Counted from the stretch's first letter, positions 1-8,616 are shown. The stretch: DNA of 64,000 bases from DASRIA01 sp963816975 (GCA_963816975.1 CAWFMD010000005.1:62001-126000); one strand, 5' to 3'. Program-made: numbers and translations. Notes: generated by a model from the sequence alone, not told the origin.

Positions 1-700
1 GGATGTGCTTCCGACGGCGGCGGCGATCGAGCTGGTGCACACCTACTCCCTGATCCACGACGACCTCCCCGCGATGGATGACGACGACCTGCGCCGCGGA
101 CGCCCGACGTGTCACATCGCACACGGCGAGAACGTCGCGATCCTCGCCGGCGACGGTCTGATGGCCGAGGCCTTCCGGCTGATACTGGAGCACCAGCAGG
201 GCAGCGCGCAGCAGGTGCTCGCCGCCGTGCGCGCGATCTCGGATGCGATCGGGGTGGGAGGGATGGTCGGCGGCCAGTACGTGGACGTCGCCGGGGAGGC
301 GGACCTCGGCGCTGAGGGCCTGCGCCTGATGCACTCCCTGAAGACGGGACGGCTGATCGGCGCGAGCGTCGCGGTCGCGCCGTTGCTGCTGGGAGCGGGC
401 GACGCGGCGCGGGCCGCGCTCGACCGCTTCGCGGAGGAAGTGGGGCTGCTGTTCCAGATCGTGGACGACATCCTCGATGTGACGGGATCCGAGGTCGAGA
501 TGGGCAAGCCGTCCGGCAGCGACGAGCGCCACGGCAAGCGCACGTACGTCAGTGTCTTCGGGCTCGACGGTGCGCGCGAGCTGGCGGCGCGGTCGCACGC
601 ACGGGCGCGAGCCGCCCTCGACGGGGCGCGGCACGAGCTGGCCGGTGACGCTGCGGACCTCGAGCTGCTGACCGATTTCATATTCGCGAGGAATGCGTAG
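1..700 (+). CDS. ispA: Polyprenyl (farnesyl/geranylgeranyl) diphosphate synthase, 5'-truncated by window edge
   Basis: This cytosolic prenyltransferase condenses IPP with allylic diphosphates to make farnesyl- or geranylgeranyl-type chains. The open frame runs back through base 2 with no stop, so the N-terminal 50-80 residues lie outside the window. Visible are the first aspartate-rich motif (HDDLPAMDDDDLRRGRPT, with the D-D-x(4)-D spacing of bacterial enzymes) and the second (FQIVDDILDVTG), which bind magnesium and diphosphate. The GKRTYVS segment follows as in IspA. The stop overlaps the dxs start by one base (TAGTG), so the two are one operon supplying isoprenoid precursors. Product chain length cannot be read with the N-terminus missing. 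The family is certain; the symbol is by operon context. Confidence 0.93.
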   Translation, partial: DVLPTAAAIELVHTYSLIHDDLPAMDDDDLRRGRPTCHIAHGENVAILAGDGLMAEAFRLILEHQQGSAQQVLAAVRAISDAIGVGGMVGGQYVDVAGEADLGAEGLRLMHSLKTGRLIGASVAVAPLLLGAGDAARAALDRFAEEVGLLFQIVDDILDVTGSEVEMGKPSGSDERHGKRTYVSVFGLDGARELAARSHARARAALDGARHELAGDAADLELLTDFIFARNA

Positions 701-2682
701 TGGCTCGCCTGCTCGACCACATCGACGGGCCAGACGATCTGAAGGAGCTCGCAGAGGACGAGCTCCAGCAGCTCGCCCAGGAGGTCCGCGACTACATCAT
801 CGACACGGTCGGCGAGATCGGCGGGCACTTCGGCGCGAACCTCGGCACGTGCGAGCTGGCCGTCGCCCTGCACAGCCTGCTCGAGTCGCCGCGCGACAAG
901 ATCCTGTGGGACGTCGGCCACCAGGCCTACCCGCACAAGGTGCTCACCGGCCGCCGCGCGGGGCTGCCCACGATCCGCCAGTACGGCGGGCTCGCGCCGT
1001 TCTGCTCGCGCGAGGAGTCGCCCCACGACATCATGGGGGCCGGGCACGCCTCGACCGCCGCGAGCTACGCGGTCGGCATCAAGGAGGCGATGCGCAAGCG
1101 CCGTGAGCTGGGGATCACCGGCGATGGCGACGAGCCCGAGGGGCGCGTGGTCGCCGTCGTGGGCGACGGCGCGATGACCGGCGGGGTGAACTTCGAGGCG
1201 CTGCTGAACGCGGGCGGGCTGGAGACGCCGGTCGTGATCGTGCTGAACGACAACGGCATGTCGATCTCGCCGAACGTCGGCGCTCTCTCGCGTTACTTCA
1301 ACCGGCTGCGCCTGAACCCGCGCGGCTGGCAGGCCCGCGAGGCGGTCGAGGCCGGCCTCACGCGGCTGCCGGCCGGCATCGGTGGGCGGATCGAGCGGCT
1401 CGGCCCGCAGCTGAAGGAGTCGATCAAGGCCTTCTGGGCGCCCGGCCTGTTCTTCGAGGAGCTGGGCCTGGCCTACGTCGGCGTGATCGACGGACACGAC
1501 GTGAAGGCGCTGCGCAGCGCCCTGAGCCAGGCGCTGGGTGCCAACAGGCCTGTCGTCGTGCACATCAAGACCGTGAAGGGCAAAGGCTTCGCGCCGGCCG
1601 AGGACGGCGGCCTGGAGGGCATGGAGAAGTGGCACGCGGCAAAGCCCAAGAGCGTTGAGAAAGGGGGTCGCCTCGTTGTCGGCGAGGCTCCCGCGACGAA
1701 GGGATCGGTGAAGCCCCCGGCTGCGCCGCAGTACACCGAGGTCTTCGGCCAGGCTCTGGTCGAAGAGGCGCGCCGCGACCCGCGCGTGATCGGCATCACC
1801 GCCGCGATGGCCGGGGGCACGGGGCTGTCGGAGCTGGCGCGCGAGCTGCCCGACCACTACTACGACGTCGGCATCGCCGAGCAGCACGCGGTGCTGTTCG
1901 CGGCCGGCCTGGCGCTCGAGGGCATGAAGCCGGTGTGCGCGATCTACTCGACCTTCCTGCAACGCGCGTACGACCAGATCATCCACGACGTCTGCCTGCA
2001 GAAGCTCGACGTCGTGTTCGCGATGGACCGCGCGGGCCTGGTCGGCGACGACGGCCCGACGCACCACGGCTCCTACGACATCTCGTACCTGCGCGCGATC
2101 CCGAACATGGTCGTGATGGCGCCGCGCGACGAGGCGATGCTGGTGCACATGCTGCACAGCGCGATCGCGCACGACGGACCGGTGGCGCTGCGCTACCCGC
2201 GGGGCGCCGCGATCGGTGTGCCACTGCCGGAGCGCGCCGGCGAGATCCGCGTCGGCACCGGTGAGACCCTCGTCGAGGGCGAGCGGGTCGCGCTCGTCGG
2301 CTACGGGACCGGCGTGCAGATCGCGCTCGGCGTGGCCGCACTGCTGCGTGAGCGCGGGGTGGAGCCGACCGTCTGCGACGCGCGCTTCGCGAAGCCGCTG
2401 GACCGCGAGCTGCTGCACTCCCTGGCCGCGAGCCACGAATTGCTCGTGACGATCGAGGAGAACGTGCTGGCCGGCGGCTTTGGCTCCGCGGTGCTGGAGC
2501 ACCTGTCCGACTCTGGCACGCTCGCGGCGGGCCCCGCGGTGATCCGCTTCGGCCTGCCGGACCGCTACGTCACGCACGGAAAGCCGGCGCTCCTGCACGA
2601 GGAGGTCGGCCTCACCGCCGAGCGCGTCGCGGAACGGGTGCAGGGCGCACTCGACCGCCAAGAGACGTTACGCAGCGCCTAG
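700..2682 (+). CDS. dxs: 1-deoxy-D-xylulose-5-phosphate synthase
   Basis: DXS condenses pyruvate with glyceraldehyde 3-phosphate, using thiamine diphosphate, in the first step of the MEP isoprenoid pathway. The protein is 660 residues, slightly longer than the usual ~620-640. N-terminal half: the conserved His is in GGHFGAN (about residue 43), DVGHQAYPHK follows at 71-80, and the ThDP/Mg motif GDGAMTGG at 155-162 is paired with LNDNGMSIS. C-terminal half: the catalytic Glu is in GIAEQHAV (about 394) and the DRAGLVGDDGPTHHG loop is intact. A GTG start overlapping the ispA stop is the only start that fits the family N-terminus. DXS is often flux-controlling, so coupling to a prenyl synthase suits a carotenoid- or quinone-rich cell. 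Confidence 0.97.
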   Translation: MARLLDHIDGPDDLKELAEDELQQLAQEVRDYIIDTVGEIGGHFGANLGTCELAVALHSLLESPRDKILWDVGHQAYPHKVLTGRRAGLPTIRQYGGLAPFCSREESPHDIMGAGHASTAASYAVGIKEAMRKRRELGITGDGDEPEGRVVAVVGDGAMTGGVNFEALLNAGGLETPVVIVLNDNGMSISPNVGALSRYFNRLRLNPRGWQAREAVEAGLTRLPAGIGGRIERLGPQLKESIKAFWAPGLFFEELGLAYVGVIDGHDVKALRSALSQALGANRPVVVHIKTVKGKGFAPAEDGGLEGMEKWHAAKPKSVEKGGRLVVGEAPATKGSVKPPAAPQYTEVFGQALVEEARRDPRVIGITAAMAGGTGLSELARELPDHYYDVGIAEQHAVLFAAGLALEGMKPVCAIYSTFLQRAYDQIIHDVCLQKLDVVFAMDRAGLVGDDGPTHHGSYDISYLRAIPNMVVMAPRDEAMLVHMLHSAIAHDGPVALRYPRGAAIGVPLPERAGEIRVGTGETLVEGERVALVGYGTGVQIALGVAALLRERGVEPTVCDARFAKPLDRELLHSLAASHELLVTIEENVLAGGFGSAVLEHLSDSGTLAAGPAVIRFGLPDRYVTHGKPALLHEEVGLTAERVAERVQGALDRQETLRSA

Positions 2683-2684
2683 TC

Positions 2685-3245
2685 ATGGGACGCGGCGGCC
2701 TGTACGCGATCGCCGCCGGACTGTGCCTTGCCGCGGTGGCCGGCATCGTCGTGCTGGTTGTGGCCGACGGTGTGTTCATCGAGGTGAACCTCATCTACAC
2801 GGCTGGGGGGCTGCTCCTGTTCGGCACCCTCGCTGTGGTGGGTCTTTCGACCACGGGCACGTTTGCGTGGGTCGGGTGGCTTGCGGCACTCGCGGCTGTC
2901 GCCGGGTTCGGGTTGCTGATGATCGCCATCTGGCCTCTGGACGAGTTTGACGACGGCAACCTGACGCTTTTCGAGATTGCTGGGAGCTTCGCGATCTTCT
3001 CGTTCGCGCTTGCATGGGCGGCAATCGTGTTGAATCGCGTCAAGGCCGAGGACAACGGTGCCATCGCGGGCCTTGTCGTCGTCACGCTCCTGGCAATCCT
3101 TACGGTCGCGACCCTGCTGACGGTCACGCTCGTCAGCGATGCCGGCGACGTGACGTACTTCCGCATCACCGCCGTGATCGCCGTGGTCGGGACTCTCACG
3201 ACGGTCTTGGTCCCGATCGCCCGCGGCCTGCGCCGCTCCGCCTAG
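2685..3245 (+). CDS. Hypothetical multi-pass membrane protein
   Basis: I do not recognise this 186-residue protein. It begins with ATG two bases after the dxs stop, so it is probably co-transcribed. About six hydrophobic helices are visible (near residues 7-28, 37-55, 60-82, 95-115, 124-147 and 157-178), with a short acidic loop (PLDEFDDGN) around residue 85 and a basic C-terminal tail (RGLRRSA). No catalytic motif, signal cleavage site or Cys/His cluster is present. Its stop codon forms a shared CTAG with the stop of the convergent VOC gene. Low-complexity Leu/Val/Ala content makes wrong-frame artefacts possible, but the hydrophobic periodicity and operon spacing favour a real gene. Confidence 0.7.
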   Translation: MGRGGLYAIAAGLCLAAVAGIVVLVVADGVFIEVNLIYTAGGLLLFGTLAVVGLSTTGTFAWVGWLAALAAVAGFGLLMIAIWPLDEFDDGNLTLFEIAGSFAIFSFALAWAAIVLNRVKAEDNGAIAGLVVVTLLAILTVATLLTVTLVSDAGDVTYFRITAVIAVVGTLTTVLVPIARGLRRSA

Positions 3246-3652
3246 CTCTGCGGCGCGAGCGGGTCGTACGTGCCGAAGCTCCAGATGTTGCCCTCGGGGT
3301 CGCGGGCGGTGAAGTCGCGAGAGCCATAGTCCTGGTTGGCCGGCTCGCGCTGGATCTCCGCGCCGGCTCGCTTCGCGCGCTCGTACAGGGCGTCGGGATC
3401 GCCCACCACGACGTACACGCCCTGGTTGGCGCCGCCCAGCTCCCTGGGGCTGCGCATGCCGAAGTCGTCGTCCCGCGCCGAGCCTAGCATCACCATCCCG
3501 TTGCCGAACGTCAGCTCGGCGTGCGCGATCGCGCCGTCCTCGCCCGGCACCACCAGCTTCTCCTCGAAGCCGAAGGCCTCGACCAGGAAGCGGATCGCGG
3601 CGGGCGCGTCGGCGTAACGCATGAAGGGAATCGTGGCGGGGCCGGGCGCCAT
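3242..3652 (-). CDS. VOC (glyoxalase/bleomycin-resistance) family protein
   Basis: This is a small cytosolic protein of the vicinal-oxygen-chelate superfamily, 136 residues, which matches a single two-module VOC unit. The N-terminal half has the usual 'I.F..Y.DA..AI.FL..AFGFE' pattern. The second half has GVYVVVGDPDALYERAKRAGAEI followed by the DPEGNIWSFGTY ending typical of the YycE/PhnB-like branch. In this branch the superfamily metal ligands are often lost, and I cannot assign a metal site or a substrate. The gene ends on a CTAG shared with the convergent membrane protein. The biochemical role is unknown; the fold call is firm. Confidence 0.87.
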   Translation of the reverse strand: MAPGPATIPFMRYADAPAAIRFLVEAFGFEEKLVVPGEDGAIAHAELTFGNGMVMLGSARDDDFGMRSPRELGGANQGVYVVVGDPDALYERAKRAGAEIQREPANQDYGSRDFTARDPEGNIWSFGTYDPLAPQS

Positions 3653-3679
3653 CGCCGGCAGGTTAGCGGGCTGCGGCAG

Positions 3680-5425
3680 CTACAACGCGCCGGCGAGCTG
3701 CGGCTCGCGCTCGCGCACCGGGTCGGCCGGGGCCGCGACGGCCTCGGGGACCGCCTCCCGCGCGCGGCCGCGCGCGGTCGAGTACTCGCCGAACAAAGCC
3801 ACCAGCAAGAACGGGGCGAACCACACGATGTACAGGTAGAACCAGTGGATGGCGATCAGCTGCGTCGCCACGAGCACCGCCGCGCCGAGCGCCGCCACCT
3901 GGAGCAGGTCGCGCCGCCGCGGGACGAAGGCGACCAGCACGCCGAGCCCGATGACGGCCAGCTTGAGGGCGTTCAGCAGCGGATCGAGGCCCGGGTTCTG
4001 GCCCCACACGCTGAACGGCGAGGACCGGCCGAACTGGAAGCCGATGGTCTGGTCCCAGAACACGCGCCAGCCTCCCTCGGCCGGGATCAGCGGGAACACG
4101 GTGAGCCCCCCGACGAGCGCGAACGCCATGCTCACCGAGATCCACGAGCGCAGGCGCGAACCCTCGCCCCGACCGGTGGCGAACAGCGGGGCGAGCGCCA
4201 GCGGCGCGAACTTCGCCGCGCCCGCCAATGCGATCATGGTGCCTCGCACGGGCGCGGACGACAGCGCCAGCAACGCGTAGACGAGCAGCATCGGGATCAG
4301 CGTGTCGTTGCTGTTGGTCATCAGCGGGAACAACGTGTACGGGAAGCTGACCCAGCCATACGCGAACGCCGCTCCCAGCAGCCGCCCCTCGCGCCCTCGC
4401 CGCAGGCGCATCCCGAGCAGGAAGAGACCCAGCACGGTGAACGCGTCGAACGCCAGCGCGGCGGCCCGGGCGGCCCCGAGCGCGTAGTCATCCGGGGTAT
4501 CGATCTCCTGCTGGGACGGCCTCCAGATCCGCACGAAGGGGTCGTAGGCGAGGTAGTTGACGGGACCGTAGGTGTCGAAGTGCTGATCGTTGGGACCGCT
4601 GTCGACGTAGAGCGGCTGACCCTCCTGGATGCGCGTCGCGCCGATCGCGCTGCCGTAGCCGACGTCGCCGACCTTCCCCTCCACGAGGTCGAGCCCCACC
4701 CGGAAGCCGCCGAGCAACACGATGCCTGCCACCAGCAGTGCTGTGGGGACGATTGGAACCAGTGGCTCGGCGGTGCGCCGCGGGCGGAACGCCGCGACCA
4801 GCATGCGCGCCAGGAAGTAGGCGAGCACCGGGTATACGAGCGGCACCGAGGTCCCGATCTCGCCCTGGTTGAAGAAGAGGTGCGAGATGCCGAAGCCGCC
4901 AAGCAGCACGAGCAGGTCCAGGTGCAGCATGCGGAACGGGCGCCGTGGGTCGAAGAAGGGCGCGACGAACAGCAGGCACAGCGGGATCCAGATGTACCAG
5001 GCCTCGAACCGCTTCCCGAAGTAGCCGTTCTCACCCCGCGCCATGATCCACGCCGCCTGTGTTCCCTGCCAGACCTTGACCACTCTGCCCGTGCGGGAAT
5101 CGACGTAGACGTCGGCCAGCTTGTCCGGGCCCGACAGGTAGCTCACGGACCAATTGCCGCTGCCCCTGAAGAGCACCACGTTGTCCGGGCGCAGGGCGGG
5201 GTGTCGCCGCCGCTGCTGCCGCACGCCGGCCGTGCCGTCCGCGATCCGGATGGCCCGGCGAACCGAGACGGGCGGCATGTCGCTCTGCACGTCCGGCGCG
5301 ACGATCAGATCGGCCTGCGGCTGCGCCGCGAAGGCAGGCTGCCGCTCGGCCGTCAGCGCAAGCGCCGCGAGCACGAACAGGACCATCGCCATCCCGGCGA
5401 GTGAGCGGGGGCGTCGGCTCCTCAC
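3680..5425 (-). CDS. Large membrane protein, glycosyltransferase 87/DUF2029-like, with N-terminal extracytoplasmic domain
   Basis: This is a 581-residue integral membrane protein starting with GTG. An N-terminal hydrophobic segment (about 10-30) is followed by an extracytoplasmic stretch of about 110 residues containing VYVDSRTGRVVKVW, which resembles a PepSY-type repeat. After that come roughly ten hydrophobic helices. The loop after the middle helices (GPVNYLAYDPFVRIW and neighbouring acidic residues) resembles GT-C mannosyltransferase-like proteins of the GT87/DUF2029 group, which use polyprenyl-phosphate sugars at the outer face of the membrane. No individual catalytic residue can be named with confidence. 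It stands alone, 28 bases from the VOC gene, which is next in the same direction. A non-enzymatic membrane protein is the alternative. Confidence 0.7.
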   Translation of the reverse strand: MRSRRPRSLAGMAMVLFVLAALALTAERQPAFAAQPQADLIVAPDVQSDMPPVSVRRAIRIADGTAGVRQQRRRHPALRPDNVVLFRGSGNWSVSYLSGPDKLADVYVDSRTGRVVKVWQGTQAAWIMARGENGYFGKRFEAWYIWIPLCLLFVAPFFDPRRPFRMLHLDLLVLLGGFGISHLFFNQGEIGTSVPLVYPVLAYFLARMLVAAFRPRRTAEPLVPIVPTALLVAGIVLLGGFRVGLDLVEGKVGDVGYGSAIGATRIQEGQPLYVDSGPNDQHFDTYGPVNYLAYDPFVRIWRPSQQEIDTPDDYALGAARAAALAFDAFTVLGLFLLGMRLRRGREGRLLGAAFAYGWVSFPYTLFPLMTNSNDTLIPMLLVYALLALSSAPVRGTMIALAGAAKFAPLALAPLFATGRGEGSRLRSWISVSMAFALVGGLTVFPLIPAEGGWRVFWDQTIGFQFGRSSPFSVWGQNPGLDPLLNALKLAVIGLGVLVAFVPRRRDLLQVAALGAAVLVATQLIAIHWFYLYIVWFAPFLLVALFGEYSTARGRAREAVPEAVAAPADPVREREPQLAGAL

Positions 5426-5587
5426 CTGAACCCAATCGACCTATTCCAGACGGGCCTTTAAGGGCCGGGCCGAACCCGCAGAGCTCCCGTCATAAGGGAA
5501 GAGCGCCCCGTTTTCACGAGGCGCCCTTGGGGAGGAGAGATTCGCTATGTGATGTGTGCGCGGAAAGCCAGGGTGCTGCCGGGCGCG

Positions 5588-5968
5588 CTACGCCCGCGCG
5601 GAGTAACGCGTGGTGACTGCCAGGAGGCCCTGCGCCGCGGCGATCGTCGCGAACAGCGCTCCCGCCGCCAGCTCGCCCACGATCGCGAATGCGAGCGCGG
5701 CGGCGGCCGCGGCGAGGGCGATCCCGAGGTCGAGGTCGAGGTGCGCCGAAACCCGCAGTCCCTGCGGTGCGTTGCGGCCACTGAGGAGGGTGGTCGTCGC
5801 GAGCCCCGTGCCCATCAGCAGCACTCCGATGATCAGCGCCACGAGGTATGCGCCGGCGTCCAGGCCGAGCGCGAACGGCGCCGCGATCACGATCGGGGCC
5901 ATTGCGACCTCGAGCGCCGCGTGGATGGGAAGGGGTACGAGCCTTGCGAGGGTCATGTCGATATTCAT
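5588..5968 (-). CDS. Small membrane protein, four predicted helices
   Basis: This 126-residue protein begins with ATG and carries four hydrophobic segments (about residues 15-36, 40-60, 80-97 and 101-119). The loop LLSGRNAPQGLRV lies between helices 2 and 3. The organisation (HAALEVAMAP at the start, ALGLDAGAYLVALIIG) resembles SPW-repeat-like small membrane proteins of actinobacteria, but I would not name it. It is divergent from tlyA, and the 68-base gap holds a palindrome that fits a LexA box (5978-5991), placed 10 bases from this start codon. Damage-inducible expression is therefore possible (inference). Confidence 0.68.
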   Translation of the reverse strand: MNIDMTLARLVPLPIHAALEVAMAPIVIAAPFALGLDAGAYLVALIIGVLLMGTGLATTTLLSGRNAPQGLRVSAHLDLDLGIALAAAAAALAFAIVGELAAGALFATIAAAQGLLAVTTRYSARA

Positions 5969-5977
5969 TGTGACCGT

Positions 5978-5991
5978 CGAACACGTGTTCC
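5978..5991. promoter_or_regulatory. Candidate LexA/SOS box
   Basis: The 14-mer CGAACACGTGTTCC contains the perfect 12-base palindrome GAACACGTGTTC. It fits the Gram-positive/actinobacterial LexA operator pattern CGAAC-RNRY-GTTYC at every position. It sits between the divergent starts of the small membrane protein and tlyA, upstream of the -10-like TACCTT at 6024. The match is seen directly; binding by LexA is inference. Confidence 0.55.
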
Positions 5992-6023
5992 TATGTGAAC
6001 GTCGTCACAGAGTCGCTTGCAGG

Positions 6024-6029
6024 TACCTT
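6024..6029 (+). promoter_or_regulatory. -10-like box of tlyA-nadK, leaderless spacing
   Basis: TACCTT lies seven bases before the ATG of tlyA. This spacing would put the transcription start at or next to the start codon. There is no purine-rich ribosome binding site before the ATG, which agrees with a leaderless message. No convincing -35 is seen. Confidence 0.4.
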
Positions 6030-6036
6030 TTGCGGC

Positions 6037-6837
6037 ATGAGGGAGCGAATCCGGCTGGATGCGCTGCTCGTGCAGCGCGGGCTCTTCGAGAGCCGCAGCC
6101 GGGCCGCGGCCGCCGTGATGGCCGGCGCGGTCACGATCGAGAGCCCCCGTCCGGTGAAGCCCGGCATGCTCGTCACCCCGGACGCCGAGGTCGGCGTCGC
6201 CGGCGGGCCGCGATACGTATCGCGCGGCGGGCTGAAGCTCGAGCGGGCGCTCGCGGGGTTCGAGGTGGCCGTCGAGGGGCGGCGCTGTCTCGACGTGGGC
6301 GCATCGACCGGGGGGTTCACCGACTGCCTGCTCCGGCACGGCGCGGCGCGGGTGGTCTGCGTGGACGTGGGCTACGGTCAGCTCGACTGGCGCCTGCGAG
6401 AGGATCCCCGTGTGAGCGTGATGGAACGTCGCAACGCGCGCAGCCTGCAGCCCGCGGCCCTGCCGTATCGACCTGATCTGATCGTGATGGACCTGTCCTT
6501 CATCTCGCTTGCGAAGGTCCTGCCGGCGGTGGCCGCCTGTGCGGCGCGGCGCTTCGACCTGCTCGCACTGGTGAAACCCCAGTTCGAGCTGGGCAAGGGA
6601 CGGGTGGGCAAGGGAGGGGTAGTACGCATGCCCTCAGATCGGATCGAGGCGCTGGTAGGCGCCGGGGAGGCAGCGCGCCGGGCCGCGCTGAGCGTGCACG
6701 GCTATCACTCCTCCGGCCTGCCGGGGCCGGCCGGGAACCGCGAGAGCTTCATGTGGTGCACCGAGGCCGCGCGGGCGGGAGCGCAGGACCTGATCACCGC
6801 CGCCGGCGGTACGGAGCTGGAGGTCGCGCCCTCGTGA
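6037..6837 (+). CDS. tlyA: TlyA family rRNA (cytidine-2'-O)-methyltransferase
   Basis: TlyA methylates the 2'-OH of cytidines in 16S and 23S rRNA with SAM; loss in mycobacteria gives capreomycin resistance. The 266-residue protein has an N-terminal S4 RNA-binding domain (RLDALLVQRGLFESRSRA, about 5-60) and an FtsJ-like Rossmann methyltransferase domain. Seen in order are VSRGGLKL, the SAM motif LDVGASTGGFTD, VMDLSFISL, LVKPQFE and RESFMWC, which supply the K-D-K-E catalytic residues. An upstream in-frame ATG at 5995 would add 14 residues not found in the family, so ATG 6037 is preferred. The stop overlaps the nadK start (GTGA), so the genes are coupled as in most actinobacteria. Confidence 0.95.
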   Translation: MRERIRLDALLVQRGLFESRSRAAAAVMAGAVTIESPRPVKPGMLVTPDAEVGVAGGPRYVSRGGLKLERALAGFEVAVEGRRCLDVGASTGGFTDCLLRHGAARVVCVDVGYGQLDWRLREDPRVSVMERRNARSLQPAALPYRPDLIVMDLSFISLAKVLPAVAACAARRFDLLALVKPQFELGKGRVGKGGVVRMPSDRIEALVGAGEAARRAALSVHGYHSSGLPGPAGNRESFMWCTEAARAGAQDLITAAGGTELEVAPS

Positions 6838-7652
6838 GCGGCGCCACGGTTCCGACGATCCGCACGGTCGAGGTCTTCACCCATGACCGCCCCGAGGAGA
6901 CCAGGGAAGCAGTTCGCCTCCTGACCGACGCGGCGCGCGCGGCCGGCGTGCGGTTGGTGTTCGATGCCGATGACCCCGCGCAGGCGGACATCTGCATCGT
7001 GCTCGGCGGTGACGGCGCGACCCTGCGCGCACTGCGCAAGCACGCCGGCACCGGCGTCCCCGTGTTCGCGATCAACTTCGGGCGGATCGGGTTTCTCGCG
7101 ACGGTCGATCGCGAGGACGTGCCGCGGTCGCTGGAGCTCGCCCTCACGCGACAGTTCGAGGTCGTGTCGCTGCCGGCGCTCGTGATCGACGGCCGCGCTT
7201 CGTCGGAGCGGTTCGCCATCAACGAGATCTCCTTCCAGCGGCGGCCGGAGATCAACATCACCCACCTGTCCTATTCGCTGGCCGGTGAATGGGTCGCCCG
7301 CGTACCGTGTGACGGGCTGATTGCGGCGACGCCGGCCGGCTCGACCGCGTACAGCCTCTCGGCGGGTGGGCCGATCGTGGCGTGGGGGGTGAAGGGATTC
7401 GTGGTGAACCTGATCGCCCCGCACGCCCTCAGCTCGCGCGCCCTGGTTGCGGCTCCGGAGGACGTGCTGCGCGTGCTGAACGACGGCAACGACCCGGTGG
7501 ACATCGTGATCGACGGCATGCGCACGGGGGAGCTTGCCCCGCACGAGGAGTGCGAGATCAAGTTCGCGCCGGACGTGGTCGGCCTCGCGCAGCTACCCGG
7601 CTCGAGCTTCTACCGCCGCTTCCGCGAGAAGCTGCTCCAACTCACCTCGTAG
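6834..7652 (+). CDS. nadK: NAD kinase
   Basis: NadK phosphorylates NAD to NADP using ATP or polyphosphate. The protein is 272 residues and starts at GTG overlapping the tlyA stop; starting further upstream gives non-homologous sequence. The nucleotide motif GGDGATLR is at about 58-65 (catalytic Asp60). It is followed by NFGRIGFLA, the NE dinucleotide in FAINEISF, and the signature DGLIAATPAGSTAYSLSAGG, which differs only slightly from the common form (T to A before GST). A run of IAPHALSSRAL completes the NAD site. Its stop overlaps the end of the convergent LLM oxidoreductase by 11 bases. Confidence 0.96.
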   Translation: MSGATVPTIRTVEVFTHDRPEETREAVRLLTDAARAAGVRLVFDADDPAQADICIVLGGDGATLRALRKHAGTGVPVFAINFGRIGFLATVDREDVPRSLELALTRQFEVVSLPALVIDGRASSERFAINEISFQRRPEINITHLSYSLAGEWVARVPCDGLIAATPAGSTAYSLSAGGPIVAWGVKGFVVNLIAPHALSSRALVAAPEDVLRVLNDGNDPVDIVIDGMRTGELAPHEECEIKFAPDVVGLAQLPGSSFYRRFREKLLQLTS

Positions 7653-8616
7653 TTCGTCGGGGGGCGAGGCTCCGCAGGCGTTCGAGGGTGCGCCGCCCGG
7701 CGTCGTCGCCGGCGGTCGCGGGCACGAGCACGAGGTCGTCGACGCCCGCGTCGATGTACTCACCTGCCCGGCGCCGAACCTCCTCCTCCGTACCCACCAG
7801 TCCCACGCTCGCGGCCAATGCCGGGGGCATGTCGTCCAGCAGCCGCCCAGGGTGCACTCCGGCCCGGGCCGCCTCCACGATGTCCCCGAACCCGGCAGCA
7901 ATGAACATGTCGGAGTACCCCTCGGCTCCCAGGTAGGGAACGAGCCCCCGCGCGAGCTGCGCGTGAGTCTCGGCTGCGGGGTCGATTGCCGCCACCACCC
8001 ACGCCGCGAGCCGCGGCGGCTCTGAGGTCTCCGCGCGCAGGCGCTCGGCCATCTGCGCGACGAGCGCCGGCGTGACGAGGTTCAGCACCATCCGGTCCGC
8101 GACCCGGGCCGCCACTCGCACCGTCGCCGCGCCGAACGCCGCGATCGTCAGCGACGTCTCGGGAGCGGGCAGCCGCAGCCGATAGCCCTCCGTCCGCACC
8201 AGCTCCCCCCCGTAGTGCGCCTTCTCCCCGGCCAGCAGGGGTCGCAGCGCCTCGGCCGTCTCGCGAATGTGGCGGGCGGTGCGCTCGCGCGCGCGGCCGT
8301 GCCAGCGCGCGACCAGCATCTCGCTGGAGCTGCCGATCGCCAGGTGCACCGGGCGGCGCGCGACGGCGGCGACGCTCGCGACGCCCATCGCCATCGCCAT
8401 CGGATCCCGCACCGCCGTGGCCAGCGGCCCGATGCACAGCTCGATCTCGCGGGTCTCGGCCGCGATCGCGGTGGCCAGCGCGAACGCGTCCCAGGTCGCC
8501 ATCTCGCCGACCCACAGCTCCGGGTAGCCGAGCTCGTCCGCCGCGCGCGCGGTGGCCAGCGCCTCCAGCGGGTCGCGGTCCTGCCACAGGCCGAGGCTGA
8601 CGCCGGTGCGCGTCAG
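7642..8616 (-). CDS. LLM class (F420-dependent-like) oxidoreductase, probable CTG start
   Basis: This is a luciferase-like TIM-barrel oxidoreductase, probably F420- or FMN-dependent; substrate unknown. The conventional first ATG (8502) would remove the first beta strand of the barrel. The same frame continues upstream as TGVSLGLWQDRDPLEAL and ELGYPELWVGEM, the standard LLM N-terminus. Between there and the stop of the upstream gene there is no ATG, GTG or TTG, only a CTG at 8616-8614. It overlaps the carotenoid oxygenase stop as CTGA, exactly where coupled genes here use GTGA or ATGA. I therefore give 324 residues. Later landmarks are LHLAIGSSSE-like and VGTEEEVRRRAGEY. It is likely co-expressed with the carotenoid oxygenase. 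Confidence 0.85.
   Translation of the reverse strand: MTRTGVSLGLWQDRDPLEALATARAADELGYPELWVGEMATWDAFALATAIAAETREIELCIGPLATAVRDPMAMAMGVASVAAVARRPVHLAIGSSSEMLVARWHGRARERTARHIRETAEALRPLLAGEKAHYGGELVRTEGYRLRLPAPETSLTIAAFGAATVRVAARVADRMVLNLVTPALVAQMAERLRAETSEPPRLAAWVVAAIDPAAETHAQLARGLVPYLGAEGYSDMFIAAGFGDIVEAARAGVHPGRLLDDMPPALAASVGLVGTEEEVRRRAGEYIDAGVDDLVLVPATAGDDAGRRTLERLRSLAPRRTTR

Noticed and set aside
112..2661. 849-residue open frame opposite dxs
   Set aside because: Shadow frame in GC-rich DNA with Arg/Ala/His-rich low complexity; dxs on the other strand has full family motifs.
3521..5404. 627-residue open frame opposite the membrane glycosyltransferase-like gene
   Set aside because: Low-complexity composition and no recognised motif, while the minus strand has regular membrane helices.
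5426..5587. Terminator or gene in the gap between two minus-strand membrane protein genes
   Set aside because: GC-rich near-palindromes do not pair well, and no frame shows coding signs.
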